Part shown: piece after piece, positions 29,134 to 38,058 of the stretch
Layout: the number at the start of each line of letters is the position of its first letter
Numbering within the stretch: position 1 is the first letter of the stretch
Assembly (NCBI GenBank): GCA_022448365.1
Contig: JAKVCS010000003.1
Coordinates: 682,001 to 746,000, forward strand
Length of the DNA: 64,000 bases
Source: Saccharospirillaceae bacterium
Lineage (GTDB): Bacteria > Pseudomonadota > Gammaproteobacteria > Pseudomonadales > Oceanobacteraceae
Reading direction: 5' to 3'
Position numbers and translations under genes: made by a program
The notes under the pieces: model-generated
Database searches by the model: none
What the model was told of the DNA's origin: nothing
The model's input: only the letters and a program-made list of their open reading frames with translations

Positions 29134-29598
29134 TTATTCACTCGCCGAATTAATTGCCTGCACGCCATCAACGTGCGCTTTCTCCAGAGCTTCCTTTACC
29201 TCAGGTGGCATGTAGTTTTCGTCATGCTTTGCCAGCACCTCCGATGCCTGGAATACGCCCTGTTCATCGAGCTTTCCCAATGCCACAATGCCCTGCCCCT
29301 CACGGAACAAATCCGGCAATATCCCTTCATAAAAAATCGGTACTTGAGCGGCACCATCCGTCACTTTAAATAACACCCCCAGACCGTCCTCATCCCGTTT
29401 TACTGAGCCTTCAACGACCAGCCCCCCAGCGCGTATGGTGCGCCCAATCTGAGCTTCGCCGTTGGCAATCTGGGTAGGCGTTACAAATAAATTAATGTTC
29501 TGACTGAGTGAATACATCAACAGACCAACGGCACTGCCAATGCCCAACACCATAAAGATAATCAGGGTTAAGCGTTTTTTACGCTGAGGGTGCATCAT
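29134..29598 (-). CDS. ccmE: Heme chaperone CcmE
   Basis: A periplasmic, membrane-anchored heme chaperone that covalently carries heme to CcmF. I placed the start at the ATG-ATG pair at 29593-29598, giving 154 aa, because GGAG precedes it and the family begins MHPQRKKRL. The longer reading from 29640 would run through ccmD. It has a signal anchor ([20 protein letters not shown]), an OB-fold, and the heme-binding His in [13 protein letters not shown] near the C-terminus. Overlaps ccmD by about 20 nt. Confidence 0.94.
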   Translation of the reverse strand: MMHPQRKKRLTLIIFMVLGIGSAVGLLMYSLSQNINLFVTPTQIANGEAQIGRTIRAGGLVVEGSVKRDEDGLGVLFKVTDGAAQVPIFYEGILPDLFREGQGIVALGKLDEQGVFQASEVLAKHDENYMPPEVKEALEKAHVDGVQAINSASE

Positions 29599-29800
29599 TA
29601 CTCTCCACCTGGCTTTTTTTTGCAGAGCGGCCGCGCTCACGTCGTAAACGCTGACTCTGTTCTTTTATTAATTTACGTCGGGCGATCACGGGCGCCATAA
29701 CGTTAAACAGAATGATGGCTGCGGTTAAACCGTAGGCCAACCAGACATAAAAACCATGGCCACCCATGGCAATAAATTCAGCAATACTGTCGAACTGCAT
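29579..29800 (-). CDS. ccmD: Cytochrome c maturation protein CcmD
   Basis: A 73-aa small membrane protein that stabilises the CcmABC complex and release of holo-Ccm[21 protein letters not shown] forms the single membrane segment with its typical start, followed by the basic [18 protein letters not shown] cytoplasmic tail. Its start overlaps the ccmC stop by one base and its end overlaps ccmE. Confidence 0.92.
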   Translation of the reverse strand: MQFDSIAEFIAMGGHGFYVWLAYGLTAAIILFNVMAPVIARRKLIKEQSQRLRRERGRSAKKSQVESNDAPSA

Positions 29801-30546
29801 CAGGACTCCAGAATCTTCTTAACCCAGCTGCGCTTGCGTTCATGCAGCAGAATTTCATTGCGGGTTCGCAACACCACCAGCAACGCAAAAAATGCATACA
29901 CGGCAACAATCATAATCAACAAGGGAATTAACATCTCGACTGCCATACTCGGCTTTTCGGTCAATTTCAGGGTGGCCGGTTGGTGCAGCGTATTCCACCA
30001 CTCCACCGAATATTTGATGATTGGAATATTCACCAGCCCGACCAGAGATAAAATAGCCGCCGCTTTGTGACCACTTTCGGCAGATTCCATCGCTTGCTGA
30101 ATTGCCATTGCCCCGAAATATAAGAACAGCAGCAACAACATAGAGGTTAATCGAGCGTCCCAAACCCACCAGGTCCCCCAGGTTGGCTTACCCCAGATCG
30201 CACCGGTAAGCAGTGCGATCAGGCAGAAACTGGCACCAATGGGGGCAATGGTTTTAGCAACCCAGGCCGCCATTTTCATACGCCATATCAGGAACACTGC
30301 GCCAGAAACGGCCATCATCATATAAGCGCTCTGCGCCAGCAGTGCTGCTGGAACATGAATGTAGATAATCCGGAAGCTGTTACCCTGCTGATAATCCGCC
30401 GGGGCATAAGCCAGTCCCCAAACCAGACCAACCGCAGCACCAATCACGGAAACAGCTAATAACCACGGAATCCACTTCTCGGTAATTTCATAAAACCACT
30501 TGGGCGAACCCAGGCGATGATAAAGACGAACCAGCCACTGCCACAT
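29800..30546 (-). CDS. ccmC: Heme exporter/handling protein CcmC
   Basis: A 248-aa six-helix membrane protein that loads heme onto CcmE. The WWD-type motif is in TWGTWWVWDARLTSMLLLLF (about residues 121-140), and conserved His occur in periplasmic loops (YIHVPAALLAQSAY and WNTLHQPATLK). It lies between ccmB and ccmD with 23 nt before and a 1-nt overlap after. Confidence 0.95.
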   Translation of the reverse strand: MWQWLVRLYHRLGSPKWFYEITEKWIPWLLAVSVIGAAVGLVWGLAYAPADYQQGNSFRIIYIHVPAALLAQSAYMMMAVSGAVFLIWRMKMAAWVAKTIAPIGASFCLIALLTGAIWGKPTWGTWWVWDARLTSMLLLLFLYFGAMAIQQAMESAESGHKAAAILSLVGLVNIPIIKYSVEWWNTLHQPATLKLTEKPSMAVEMLIPLLIMIVAVYAFFALLVVLRTRNEILLHERKRSWVKKILES

Positions 30547-30569
30547 ATCTCATCCAATCCGGTAAATCA

Positions 30570-31247
30570 TTAACGCGATAAATTCAGCTTTAACGCCGCC
30601 GCAACAGCAAAGGGGGACAGGCACATGGCCAGCGCCAGGATCGCCCCGAGAAAACCAACCTGCCCATTGTAAGCCATACCGATGCCAGCGTGGTAAACCG
30701 CACTGGCGGCAAATATCAGCACCGGAATGTAAAGCGGTAAAATCAACAGGCTGAGCAACAAACCACCACTGCGAACACCCGCGGTCAAGGCGGCGCCAAC
30801 GGCACCTAATAAACTCAATACCGGGGTCCCGACCGCAAGACTGACCAGCAGCGCAGAATAGGCATCACCTGGCAGGTTCAGCATCAGTCCAAGCAGCGGC
30901 GCCATTATCGTCAGTGGCAAACCACTGATACACCAGTGCACCAGCGCTTTACCCAATGCCATCGCGTACAGCGATTCTCCCGATGCAAGCCATTGCTCCA
31001 ATGAGCCATCTTCAACATCGGCCTTAAACAGAGCATCCAGTGACAGTAAGGTGGCCAATAACGCCGCAACCCAGATTACCCCACCGGCAATCTTGCCTAA
31101 AAATTCAGGATCTGGATCAACCGCCAAAGGAAACAGCGCAGCGACCATGAGGAAAAACATCAACGGATTCAGCCATTCACCGGGATTACGCGCGGCCAGC
31201 AGAAAATCGCGTTTTACCGTTGCCAGAACCAGACTCATATCAGCCAC
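30570..31247 (-). CDS. ccmB: Heme ABC exporter permease CcmB
   Basis: A 225-aa six-segment membrane subunit of the CcmAB ABC transporter, which drives release of holo-CcmE from CcmC. The N-terminal VKRDFLLAARNPGEWLNPL and the FKADVEDGSLEQWLASGES segment are typical of the family. It lies 14 nt downstream of ccmA. Confidence 0.94.
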   Translation of the reverse strand: MADMSLVLATVKRDFLLAARNPGEWLNPLMFFLMVAALFPLAVDPDPEFLGKIAGGVIWVAALLATLLSLDALFKADVEDGSLEQWLASGESLYAMALGKALVHWCISGLPLTIMAPLLGLMLNLPGDAYSALLVSLAVGTPVLSLLGAVGAALTAGVRSGGLLLSLLILPLYIPVLIFAASAVYHAGIGMAYNGQVGFLGAILALAMCLSPFAVAAALKLNLSR

Positions 31248-31261
31248 CTGATGTTCATGCG

Positions 31262-31915
31262 CTAAATTCTCCCTAATTCTAACTGACGCAGGGACGCAAT
31301 ATTTTCTAACGCGTGGTGGGAGGTAATCAAAACACTCCCCTGGCTCTCAACATGCTGCTGAAGACGGCCTTCAAGCCAGGCAACACCGGCTTTATCAAGC
31401 GCGGTAAAGGGTTCATCAAGAATCCAGAGCGGCATTGGGCCGACACCTTTCTCTGCCAATGCCAGTCTGGCCAAACCAACACGCCGTTGCTGGCCAGCGG
31501 ATAATTGCTGACACGGAGTCTGCTCGTAGCCGTAAAGCTGCACCTCATCCAGCGCCTGCCACAAATCATCGTCTGGCAACTGCCAGGCAGCCGTTAACCA
31601 ACGAAGATTCTCAAGCGGAGACAGGGCTTTTTTAACCGCCGAGAGATGCCCCATGTAGAGACGCTGCTGGGCATACTCACTGTAGACATCAGCCAGATGG
31701 TTACCTTGCCAGCGCACTTCACCACTGAAATCGCGGTTGAGTCCGGCCAGCAATCGCAATAGTGTGGTTTTACCGGCACCATTGGGTCCTACCAGCTGCA
31801 ATAATTCGCCGTTATTCAGTTGCAGATCGAGCCCCTCAAACAGCACACGATCGTCGCGTTCGCAATACAGCTGGCATGTCTGTAAATCGATATTGTAGCT
31901 GGCTGGGGCGGTCAT
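31262..31915 (-). CDS. ccmA: Heme ABC exporter ATP-binding protein CcmA
   Basis: A 217-aa ABC ATPase of System I. Walker A is GPNGAGKTTLLRLLAG, the signature is LSAGQQRRVGLARL, and Walker B is LWILDEPFTALD with the H-loop in ITSHHAL. The ATG at 31913-31915 (MTAPASYNID) has GAGGGG 6 nt upstream; the longer frame from 31999 lacks family similarity. First gene of the nine-gene ccmABCDEFGHI operon, divergent from the FliK-like gene. Confidence 0.95.
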   Translation of the reverse strand: MTAPASYNIDLQTCQLYCERDDRVLFEGLDLQLNNGELLQLVGPNGAGKTTLLRLLAGLNRDFSGEVRWQGNHLADVYSEYAQQRLYMGHLSAVKKALSPLENLRWLTAAWQLPDDDLWQALDEVQLYGYEQTPCQQLSAGQQRRVGLARLALAEKGVGPMPLWILDEPFTALDKAGVAWLEGRLQQHVESQGSVLITSHHALENIASLRQLELGRI

Positions 31916-31988
31916 ACTGACCCCTCGTTTGCTGAGAATAAGTTGACAATTTTGCGCCGCAAAAACGCAAAAAGAGTAAAGCGCGCGC

Positions 31989-31994
31989 ATTATA
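31989..31994 (-). promoter_or_regulatory. Candidate -10 element for the ccm operon
   Basis: TATAAT on the minus strand, within GTATATAAT, about 75 bp before the ccmA ATG. No matching -35 is evident at 16-18 bp, so this is tentative. Confidence 0.3.
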
Positions 31995-32055
31995 TACAAA
32001 TTCGCTCTTTATGGACGAAGGCGCGCAAACTAACATGGGTAAAGATGAGTAAACC

Positions 32056-34017
32056 TTGGCCGATGTCAAAATTATGTCCGATGCACTGCCGTTAATTTCA
32101 CTGAACGCCCTGAATGCTGCACGCCTGAGCAGCCAGCCAGAGTCGCCACAGCTGCGTGTGCAAGCGATCACCGCGCGCGTCGTTAAGGGAGATGAGCGCC
32201 CTATCGATGGCCAGTATAAGATCACGCTGGAAGCCGATGGACGACAGTTTAAAGTACTCAGTGAGCAGCCATTGCCGGAAGATGCGGAACTCAAACTGCA
32301 ACTGCTCATCGCCAGCCAGAAATCATCGAAAGTGACTGAAACCGGCGACGACAATCTGCGCAGCCAAACCCAGCAGACAGACAGAGAGTCCGCACCGACG
32401 GAAAAAACTGAGGCGAAAAATACAGCCAGAGAAACCGCAGCCAGAGAAACGATCAAACAGATTCGGGTCATCGCTGTCGATGGCAGCAAAACACAGCAGA
32501 CCATTACGAATACTCCCCTGCTGAACGCACACCAATCGGCTCAGACCGCAAGCAACCACTCAAATGCCGACATTGCAGCCAATCTTAAGCGTCTCGCCGC
32601 CCTGCTATTGCAATCTGAACAGAAAGGACAGCCGCTTAAGCTGGCCAGAGACCTCAACACTCAGGATCTGAAACAATGGCTGGCGCAGAAACTGCCGCTG
32701 ACCCTGCATCATGCGGGCAAAGCCAGCACCACAGCCACGTTGTATGAAAAGGGTAACCCCAGTAACAGCCAGCCCGATATCAGCGCGAATACGCAAGCCG
32801 GAACAACTCAAAGCAACCGCACTACTCCTCTGCTTCGATTGTTGCCAACCATCACACAGCTACTGAACAAACCCGATGTTCCACTCGACGTAAAGCAGCA
32901 AATCAACCAGTACCTGACACAACTAACCAGCGCTACCAAAGCCCATGGCAGCCTGCAGCAAATTCAGAACAGTGGCTTAAGCTATGAGGCCAAACTGACA
33001 AAGCTACTGGTTCAGGTGGCACAGGAGGTTAATCAGACCGCTAAAACGGCGGCTGATTCGGGTGTGGCTGCTCAGCCAGTGAAATCCGCGACATCGCAAT
33101 CGGCTACAACGTTATTCAGACAGCTGTGGCAGCAAGGTTCCGCAACGGTTGGTACCTCTGCGACAACCGTATCTTCAACCACTGACTCATCCCAAACGGA
33201 CTCACAAAGTAGCGCCGCGGGAACTCAGGCAACCCGTACAGACGGTCTTCAACGAGCGGATACCTCAGTTAGCCAGAGCGTCAGTGACCTTCTGACCGCA
33301 ACCAAGCAAAAACTGGAGTCGGCAGTGACAACAGCAACGGCTAAAGTCACCGGTAACAGTGACAGTACCGTTTTTTCTAACAGTCTCAGCCTGATGTCAG
33401 ATCAACTGCAGCAGCTGCAAAGCAGCGATCAGAAAGCCGTTCTCAGTAAAAGCCTGCAAATGTGGCTGAATCAGATAAACGCAACCCGGACAGCCAACAA
33501 CGAGCCAACGCAAAATCTGCAGCAACTCGGGGCGACCCTGCAAGAACGATTACCCGAAGGTTTTCGCCTGTTACAGGGAGCGCTTGCTCAAATTGAACTG
33601 GAACAAAGTCAACGTCTGCAGCAATCACAAGATCAGTGGCAGTTGAATATCCCGTTGCTGGTGCGACAGGACCAGCAATTGAGTGAAGTTCGGATGCAGA
33701 TATTCAAAGAGCAGTCAGGTGAAGAAAAAACGGATCAGAAAGAGCGAAAACAGCGCTGGCGCATTCACCTTCATTTCGATCTGACACAACTTGGTCCGTT
33801 AGATGTTGAGGTCGACATGACCCTGCCCAAAATGGCAGCTACCTTCTGGTCAACGCAGGCCGCAACCCTGGCAGAACTGAGCAAACACCTTCAGCCTCTG
33901 CGCAGTAAACTGTCGCAACTGGGTGTTGAGGTTGAAACACTGAATGCACGGCATGGCCGCCTCGCAGAGGCGCAACGTAATCAAATTCAGACCAGCCTGG
34001 TGGATTTACATACCTGA
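32056..34017 (+). CDS. FliK-like flagellar hook-length control protein
   Basis: A 653-aa protein with a low-complexity Thr/Ser/Gln-rich N-terminal two thirds and a C-terminal Flg_hook-type domain (about 540-640: RWRIHLHFDLTQLGPLDVEV, then HLQPLRSKLSQLGVEVETL). Such proteins act with FlhB to time the switch from hook to filament export. The start is uncertain: TTG at 32056 or ATG at 32074, neither with a strong RBS. No other flagellar genes are here, but the same FliK-like/FlhB-like pair beside ccm is known in pseudomonads. Followed by the FlhB-like gene after 9 nt. Confidence 0.82.
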   Translation: MADVKIMSDALPLISLNALNAARLSSQPESPQLRVQAITARVVKGDERPIDGQYKITLEADGRQFKVLSEQPLPEDAELKLQLLIASQKSSKVTETGDDNLRSQTQQTDRESAPTEKTEAKNTARETAARETIKQIRVIAVDGSKTQQTITNTPLLNAHQSAQTASNHSNADIAANLKRLAALLLQSEQKGQPLKLARDLNTQDLKQWLAQKLPLTLHHAGKASTTATLYEKGNPSNSQPDISANTQAGTTQSNRTTPLLRLLPTITQLLNKPDVPLDVKQQINQYLTQLTSATKAHGSLQQIQNSGLSYEAKLTKLLVQVAQEVNQTAKTAADSGVAAQPVKSATSQSATTLFRQLWQQGSATVGTSATTVSSTTDSSQTDSQSSAAGTQATRTDGLQRADTSVSQSVSDLLTATKQKLESAVTTATAKVTGNSDSTVFSNSLSLMSDQLQQLQSSDQKAVLSKSLQMWLNQINATRTANNEPTQNLQQLGATLQERLPEGFRLLQGALAQIELEQSQRLQQSQDQWQLNIPLLVRQDQQLSEVRMQIFKEQSGEEKTDQKERKQRWRIHLHFDLTQLGPLDVEVDMTLPKMAATFWSTQAATLAELSKHLQPLRSKLSQLGVEVETLNARHGRLAEAQRNQIQTSLVDLHT

Positions 34018-34026
34018 GTTCTTCTT

Positions 34027-34338
34027 ATGCAACACGATCCCAACGCGAAAACAGCCGGTATCCCCGACACCCTGTTCAATTCCAGTGAGGCAATTGCTCT
34101 GAGTTATGACGGTCATTCGGCACCAACAGTGAGTGCCAAAGGTGAGGACGAACTAGCCCAGGCAATTATCGGTCTGGCGCTTCAACATGAAGTCCCGATA
34201 TACGAAAATGCGTCCTTGTTGCGCTGGCTAAGCCAACTGGATCTGGGTGATGAGATACCCGAAAGCATGTATCAGGTAATCGCAGAGATCCTGGCATTTG
34301 TTTATCAGCTTGAAGGGAGAAAGCCGGATACGGAATGA
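34027..34338 (+). CDS. Small FlhB-like export-switch domain protein
   Basis: A 103-aa cytosolic protein matching only the C-terminal domain of FlhB/YscU export-switch proteins (IALSYDGHSAPTVSAKGEDE, EVPIYENASLLRWLSQLDLG, IAEILAFVYQLEG). The autocleavage motif NPTH and all membrane segments are missing; the small stand-alone FlhB-like family normally lacks them. It probably interacts with the FliK-like product immediately upstream. Its stop codon lies inside a hairpin (34323-34344). Confidence 0.85.
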   Translation: MQHDPNAKTAGIPDTLFNSSEAIALSYDGHSAPTVSAKGEDELAQAIIGLALQHEVPIYENASLLRWLSQLDLGDEIPESMYQVIAEILAFVYQLEGRKPDTE

Positions 34339-34344
34339 TCCGGC
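34323..34344. terminator. Hairpin overlapping the stop of the FlhB-like gene
   Basis: GCCGGAT and ATCCGGC (7 bp, 8-nt loop) span the TGA at 34336-34338. No T-run follows, so any terminator role would be Rho-assisted. One of several such stop-overlapping hairpins in this window. Confidence 0.4.
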
Positions 34345-34374
34345 CGAGGGCAGAAGTCGGTTTGCTGAACAAAA

Positions 34375-35055
34375 CTAGCTGAGGATTGCTGGCTCGGCTT
34401 GGACCCCAAGATTCGAGCGCAACGACACCAATAGACTGGCCACGTGAGAAGCCACCATGTCTTTAGAAATCAGTTCTGTTTCCGCTACCAGCGCTGGTAA
34501 TGCCCGATGACGATAAGTATCGATAAGACCATGTAATGACGCCACAACCAACAAAGTCATTTGCTTCTGACGCGAGTCTGGCTGATCAACCAGCTCTGGA
34601 ATGGCATCAACCAACAAGGTTTGTGCATGCTGCTGCCATTCATCAACCAACCTGCCCAGCTGATATTGAACTTCCTGATCCGCAAGATCGGATTCTTCCA
34701 GGCTCAATAGCGGCGGTTGGAACATCAATTGGTAGTAACCAGGAAAACGCTGGGCAAAAACCACCAGATTACTGGCAAAGCTCAGCAACCCCTGCTGCGG
34801 GCTGTAACCCACGCGCAGTTGCTCGTTGATGTCGAGAAACGCCAACTCGAAACCACGACAGCGGGTATGGATAAACAGCGATTCTTTATTCGGAAAATAG
34901 TTGTAAATATTACTTGCCGTCATACCCAGCTGCGAAGCCAGCTTGCGCATCGATAAATGATGAAAACCAACGTCCGCCATCACACTGGAAGCGCTATCCA
35001 TGATTCGTTGACGTTGAGCGACAATTTCTTCCGTAGTAAACGGTTTCTTTGGCAT
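34375..35055 (-). CDS. TetR/AcrR-family transcriptional regulator
   Basis: A 226-aa one-component repressor. The N-terminal helix-turn-helix (about 12-60: MADVGFHHLSMRKLASQLGM, then TASNIYNYFPNKESLF) is canonical. The C-terminal ligand domain contains a TetR_C-type stretch around residues 85-200. GGAAGGTGAG precedes the ATG. It stands between the FlhB-like gene (convergent) and hemN (divergent, 369 bp away). Target and ligand unknown. Confidence 0.9.
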   Translation of the reverse strand: MPKKPFTTEEIVAQRQRIMDSASSVMADVGFHHLSMRKLASQLGMTASNIYNYFPNKESLFIHTRCRGFELAFLDINEQLRVGYSPQQGLLSFASNLVVFAQRFPGYYQLMFQPPLLSLEESDLADQEVQYQLGRLVDEWQQHAQTLLVDAIPELVDQPDSRQKQMTLLVVASLHGLIDTYRHRALPALVAETELISKDMVASHVASLLVSLRSNLGVQAEPAILS

Positions 35056-35424
35056 CTCACCTTCCCCCTGTTAAGGCCCTGTCAGCAAAACTCACGAAAA
35101 CAGAACAATATTTTAATTATCTTTACATACGGCCATAGAACGACCGATTTTTATCAAAAGCAAGTTTCTTATCGGCCAAATTGATTCAAAGTTTAGTAAA
35201 CGACAGGAAAGGCATGGATTAAAGACCGCTCTGCAGCGGGTTTCACGGGGAATGCTAAAAGATCGTAAAATTTTGAAAAATAACCAATAGTCTGAAATCC
35301 CCCCCCCACAACCGTATCACTATTGACGCAGGACAAGGTGGCCAAAAATCAGACATTCATACTCCTTTGTCATTCAACCCAAGGCCCTTCAAACCGTCCA
35401 CCCAGCCGGATAGAGGAAATGACT
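35056..35424. other. 369-bp intergenic region between tetR-type gene and hemN
   Basis: No gene seen. It includes a run of nine C (35299-35307) and a TTGAT half-site at 35181-35185 that matches only one arm of an FNR/Anr box. Promoters for both divergent genes should be here. The plus frame from 35323 only extends hemN at its 5' side and has no family support. Confidence 0.55.
35299..35307 (+). repeat. Homopolymeric C9 tract upstream of hemN
   Basis: Nine consecutive C about 117 nt before the hemN ATG, probably in or near its promoter. Such tracts can change length by slipped-strand mispairing and alter promoter spacing. Confidence 0.6.
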
Positions 35425-36819
35425 ATGACTTCACCCTTGACGTGCGATCCGCTGTTGATACAACGCTACAACCGCCCAGGTCCACGGTATACCTCATACC
35501 CAACCGCCGTTGAATTCCTGCCCATCACTGATGACTGGCATGAACAACAGGCATTTGCTCAGCGAGATCAAGAAAAGCCTTTGTCGCTGTACATCCACAT
35601 CCCATTCTGTGCACACATTTGTTATTACTGTGGCTGCAATAAGGTGGTAACCAAGCGGCGCGAAAAGGCTTCTCCGTATCTGGCGCTTCTCAAACAGGAA
35701 ATCCTTGCAAAAAAAGCACTACTGGGGAATCGTCGTCGGGTTAAGCAATTGCATATTGGTGGCGGTACTCCCACTTTTTTAACGGACCAGCAATTACAGA
35801 CACTGATTAACTTCCTCAAGCAACATTTCGATTTCAGTCCGGACAGCGGTGCGGATTATTCGATTGAAATTGACCCCAGGGAACTGCGGCCAAAAACCTT
35901 AACGGTATTGCGCCAGCTTGGATTTAACCGCATCAGCTTCGGCGTGCAAGATCTGGAAGAACGCGTTCAGATTGCCGTCAACCGGGTACAACCCGAGGGA
36001 ATGATTCGCGCCGTGACACAAGAAGCACAAAAACTCGGTTTCCGCTCGATCAACATGGATCTTATCTACGGCTTACCTCATCAGACACTGACGAGTTTTA
36101 ACCGTACGCTCGATACCATCATAGACCTCAGTCCCGACCGCTTATCGGTCTTTAACTACGCCCACCTTCCGGAGCGCTTCAAGCCGCAGCGTCGCATTAA
36201 CACCGATGACCTGCCATCTGCCCAGCAGAAACTTGAAATTCTTAGCCATTGCATTGCCAAGTTATCCAGCGCTGGCTACCACTACATCGGTATGGACCAC
36301 TTCGCTAAGCCGGATGATGAGCTGGCAGTAGCGCAGAGCAGAGGTAGCCTCCACCGCAACTTCCAGGGTTACACCACCCACGGTGATTGTGATCTGATTG
36401 GCTTTGGTGTGTCGTCGATCAGCAAGATTGGCGATTACTATCTGCAAAATCAGGTTACTGTTGATGCATATGAACGCGCTATTGCCGCAGGTCAATTACC
36501 CACACAAAAATACCGCCGTATAAATCAGGATGATAAAATTCGACGTGAGGTGATTACCGAACTGCTCTGCCATTTGCACATCCAATTTGACGATCTGGAT
36601 CAAAAATACGATATCAACAGCCGGGACTACCTCAGTAGCAGTATTAATGAGTTAAAACCGATGCTGGCCGATGAACTTGTGATGGTGGATGATGTCGGAA
36701 TTCGTATCAGTGACCGAGGACGTTTAGTGGTTCGTAACGCCTGTATGGCATTCGATCATTATCTGCAACGCAATGAGCTACTTAAACAAGAGAGACAACG
36801 CTTCTCCAGCGCCATCTGA
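35425..36819 (+). CDS. hemN: Oxygen-independent coproporphyrinogen III oxidase
   Basis: A 464-aa radical SAM enzyme (457 in E. coli) that decarboxylates coproporphyrinogen III in anaerobic heme synthesis. The cluster motif is in YIHIPFCAHICYYCGCNKVV (CX3CX2C plus a fourth Cys, about residues 56-75), and the family opening RPGPRYTSYPTA is present. The ATG at 35425 has GAGG 8 nt upstream; the ATG at 35419 overlaps that RBS. A thioredoxin-like gene overlaps its 3' end. It fits with the nearby cytochrome c maturation cluster. Confidence 0.95.
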   Translation: MTSPLTCDPLLIQRYNRPGPRYTSYPTAVEFLPITDDWHEQQAFAQRDQEKPLSLYIHIPFCAHICYYCGCNKVVTKRREKASPYLALLKQEILAKKALLGNRRRVKQLHIGGGTPTFLTDQQLQTLINFLKQHFDFSPDSGADYSIEIDPRELRPKTLTVLRQLGFNRISFGVQDLEERVQIAVNRVQPEGMIRAVTQEAQKLGFRSINMDLIYGLPHQTLTSFNRTLDTIIDLSPDRLSVFNYAHLPERFKPQRRINTDDLPSAQQKLEILSHCIAKLSSAGYHYIGMDHFAKPDDELAVAQSRGSLHRNFQGYTTHGDCDLIGFGVSSISKIGDYYLQNQVTVDAYERAIAAGQLPTQKYRRINQDDKIRREVITELLCHLHIQFDDLDQKYDINSRDYLSSSINELKPMLADELVMVDDVGIRISDRGRLVVRNACMAFDHYLQRNELLKQERQRFSSAI

Positions 36820-37315
36820 CAAAACCGGCAGATGGCTGGGCAGACTGATAGAACTGAGTCTGCTGATAATCGGCTTTGTTGCACTCAGCAGCTGGCTGGG
36901 CAGTCATTTACTCGACGATGGCAGCCAGATTCCCGAATTGTCCTTACCCCAGCTTAATAGTGTCGAGACTGGTGAACTGAGCTGGCCAGCAGCCGAAGAG
37001 AAAACACTGGTCTACTTTTTTGCCCCCTGGTGCAGTATGTGCCGTATTAGTATGCCAGGCCTCAATCTGCTGACTGATAAAAACCTGCGTGTGGTCGCCA
37101 TCGCTCAGGATTGGCAAGAAAGCGCGGAAGTTGAGGAATTCACCAACGACGTGGGTTTCGATGGAGAGGTATTACTCGGAGACGCGAACACGCTTGAGCT
37201 GTTCCGGGTTCAAGGCTACCCGAGCTATTATGTGTTGGACCAAAACGGCCGGGTAATTCACCAGGATCAGGGCGTATCCACACCACCCGGGTTATGGATA
37301 CGAACCTGGCTCTGA
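36773..37315 (+). CDS. TlpA/ResA-like membrane-anchored thioredoxin
   Basis: A 180-aa protein with one N-terminal membrane anchor (LIELSLLIIGFVALSSWLG, about residues 25-43) and a periplasmic thioredoxin fold with active site FFAPWCSMCRISMPG (about residues 83-97). PSYYVLDQNGRVI contains the expected cis-Pro region. It begins inside hemN, overlapping it by 47 nt in another frame; no closer ATG, GTG or TTG is available, so the overlap appears real. Probably a periplasmic disulphide reductase; substrate unknown. Confidence 0.85.
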   Translation: MSYLNKRDNASPAPSDKTGRWLGRLIELSLLIIGFVALSSWLGSHLLDDGSQIPELSLPQLNSVETGELSWPAAEEKTLVYFFAPWCSMCRISMPGLNLLTDKNLRVVAIAQDWQESAEVEEFTNDVGFDGEVLLGDANTLELFRVQGYPSYYVLDQNGRVIHQDQGVSTPPGLWIRTWL

Positions 37316-37362
37316 GCTGTCTCAGCAACCGACTCAGGAACAATCGGTCTGGCTACAGCTCA
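37313..37362. other. 8-bp inverted repeat spanning two convergent stops
   Basis: TGAGCTGT (37313-37320) and ACAGCTCA (37355-37362) enclose the intergenic segment and overlap the stop codons of both neighbours. The 34-nt loop makes it weaker than the other end hairpins. Confidence 0.3.
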
Positions 37363-37952
37363 CCAGGCTTACCCTCCCAAAACGCCCAACTGTTGCCGTC
37401 ATACTGCAGAAATACCCGTTTCTCGAACGGTCGAAGGAACGATTCACGCGAACGACGTAACGTACGTGCGTCGTCAAAAGCCGAGTCTTTGATCCATTCT
37501 TGCATGTCATCCACGTACCATTGGATATACGCTTCAACGTAGTAGTAGTCACCAATAAGATACGGCTTGGACAATTCCAGAATGTTCTTCAGACGGCCAT
37601 AACCGTAATAAAAGCCTTCGTCCGTCAGAGACTCGCCATCTGAGGCCGGATAATCGTAGATCCAGCTTACAAGCACCTTGCGTTTGCGTTTGCCGTTCTC
37701 CTCGACCGTAGCCATTCGTGTTTCTTTTTTACGCATCAGTAACTTATGGTCGGACAAGGCGGATAAAAACCGTGCATCCTTTCCTTTATCTGCGCGGACA
37801 ATTGAATACGGCATTGGAAATGGTAACCATTTCAGATCTTTGCTTTTCAGCGCGTCGTCTATCAACTGGCTGGCATGATTGGTACCGATAAATGGCTGAG
37901 CGACACAATACAGGCTATTCAGCAATAAAATTAAAATAATCAGTGGCTTCAT
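37353..37952 (-). CDS. Exported protein of unknown function
   Basis: 199 aa with a signal peptide (MKPLIILILLLNSLYCVAQ) and no family I recognise. The mature part is rich in Tyr/Trp/Phe and charged residues (SYSIV-like PMPYSIVRADKGKDARFL, then YYVEAYIQWYVDDMQEWIKD). There is no membrane anchor after the signal, so it is probably periplasmic. A strong AGGAGGGAGAG RBS supports the start. Divergent from olsB; 150 bp separate the two starts. Confidence 0.7.
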   Translation of the reverse strand: MKPLIILILLLNSLYCVAQPFIGTNHASQLIDDALKSKDLKWLPFPMPYSIVRADKGKDARFLSALSDHKLLMRKKETRMATVEENGKRKRKVLVSWIYDYPASDGESLTDEGFYYGYGRLKNILELSKPYLIGDYYYVEAYIQWYVDDMQEWIKDSAFDDARTLRRSRESFLRPFEKRVFLQYDGNSWAFWEGKPGEL

Positions 37953-38040
37953 CTCTCCCTCCTGTCACTTAGGATAGCGCGCTCAAAGCAAATGTCGGGT
38001 CTCAGGTTCAAAATTTTTAACCCCCCGTGTCACTTCCCTT

Positions 38041-38058
38041 CTGTAACTCTACTGTCAC
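38041..38058 (+). promoter_or_regulatory. Pho-box-like element upstream of olsB
   Basis: CTGTAAC-TCTA-CTGTCAC: two 7-mers with exactly 11-bp periodicity, as in the PhoB box (CTGTCAT-4nt-CTGTCAY); by hand 5/7 and 7/7 positions match. Further GTGTCAC copies lie at 38027-38033 and 38081-38087. It lies 44 nt before olsB. PhoB control of OlsB under phosphate starvation is known in several bacteria, so the site is plausible; binding is inferred. Confidence 0.55.

Noticed and set aside
35181-35195. FNR/Anr box upstream of hemN
   Set aside because: Only the left half-site TTGAT matches; the right arm does not.
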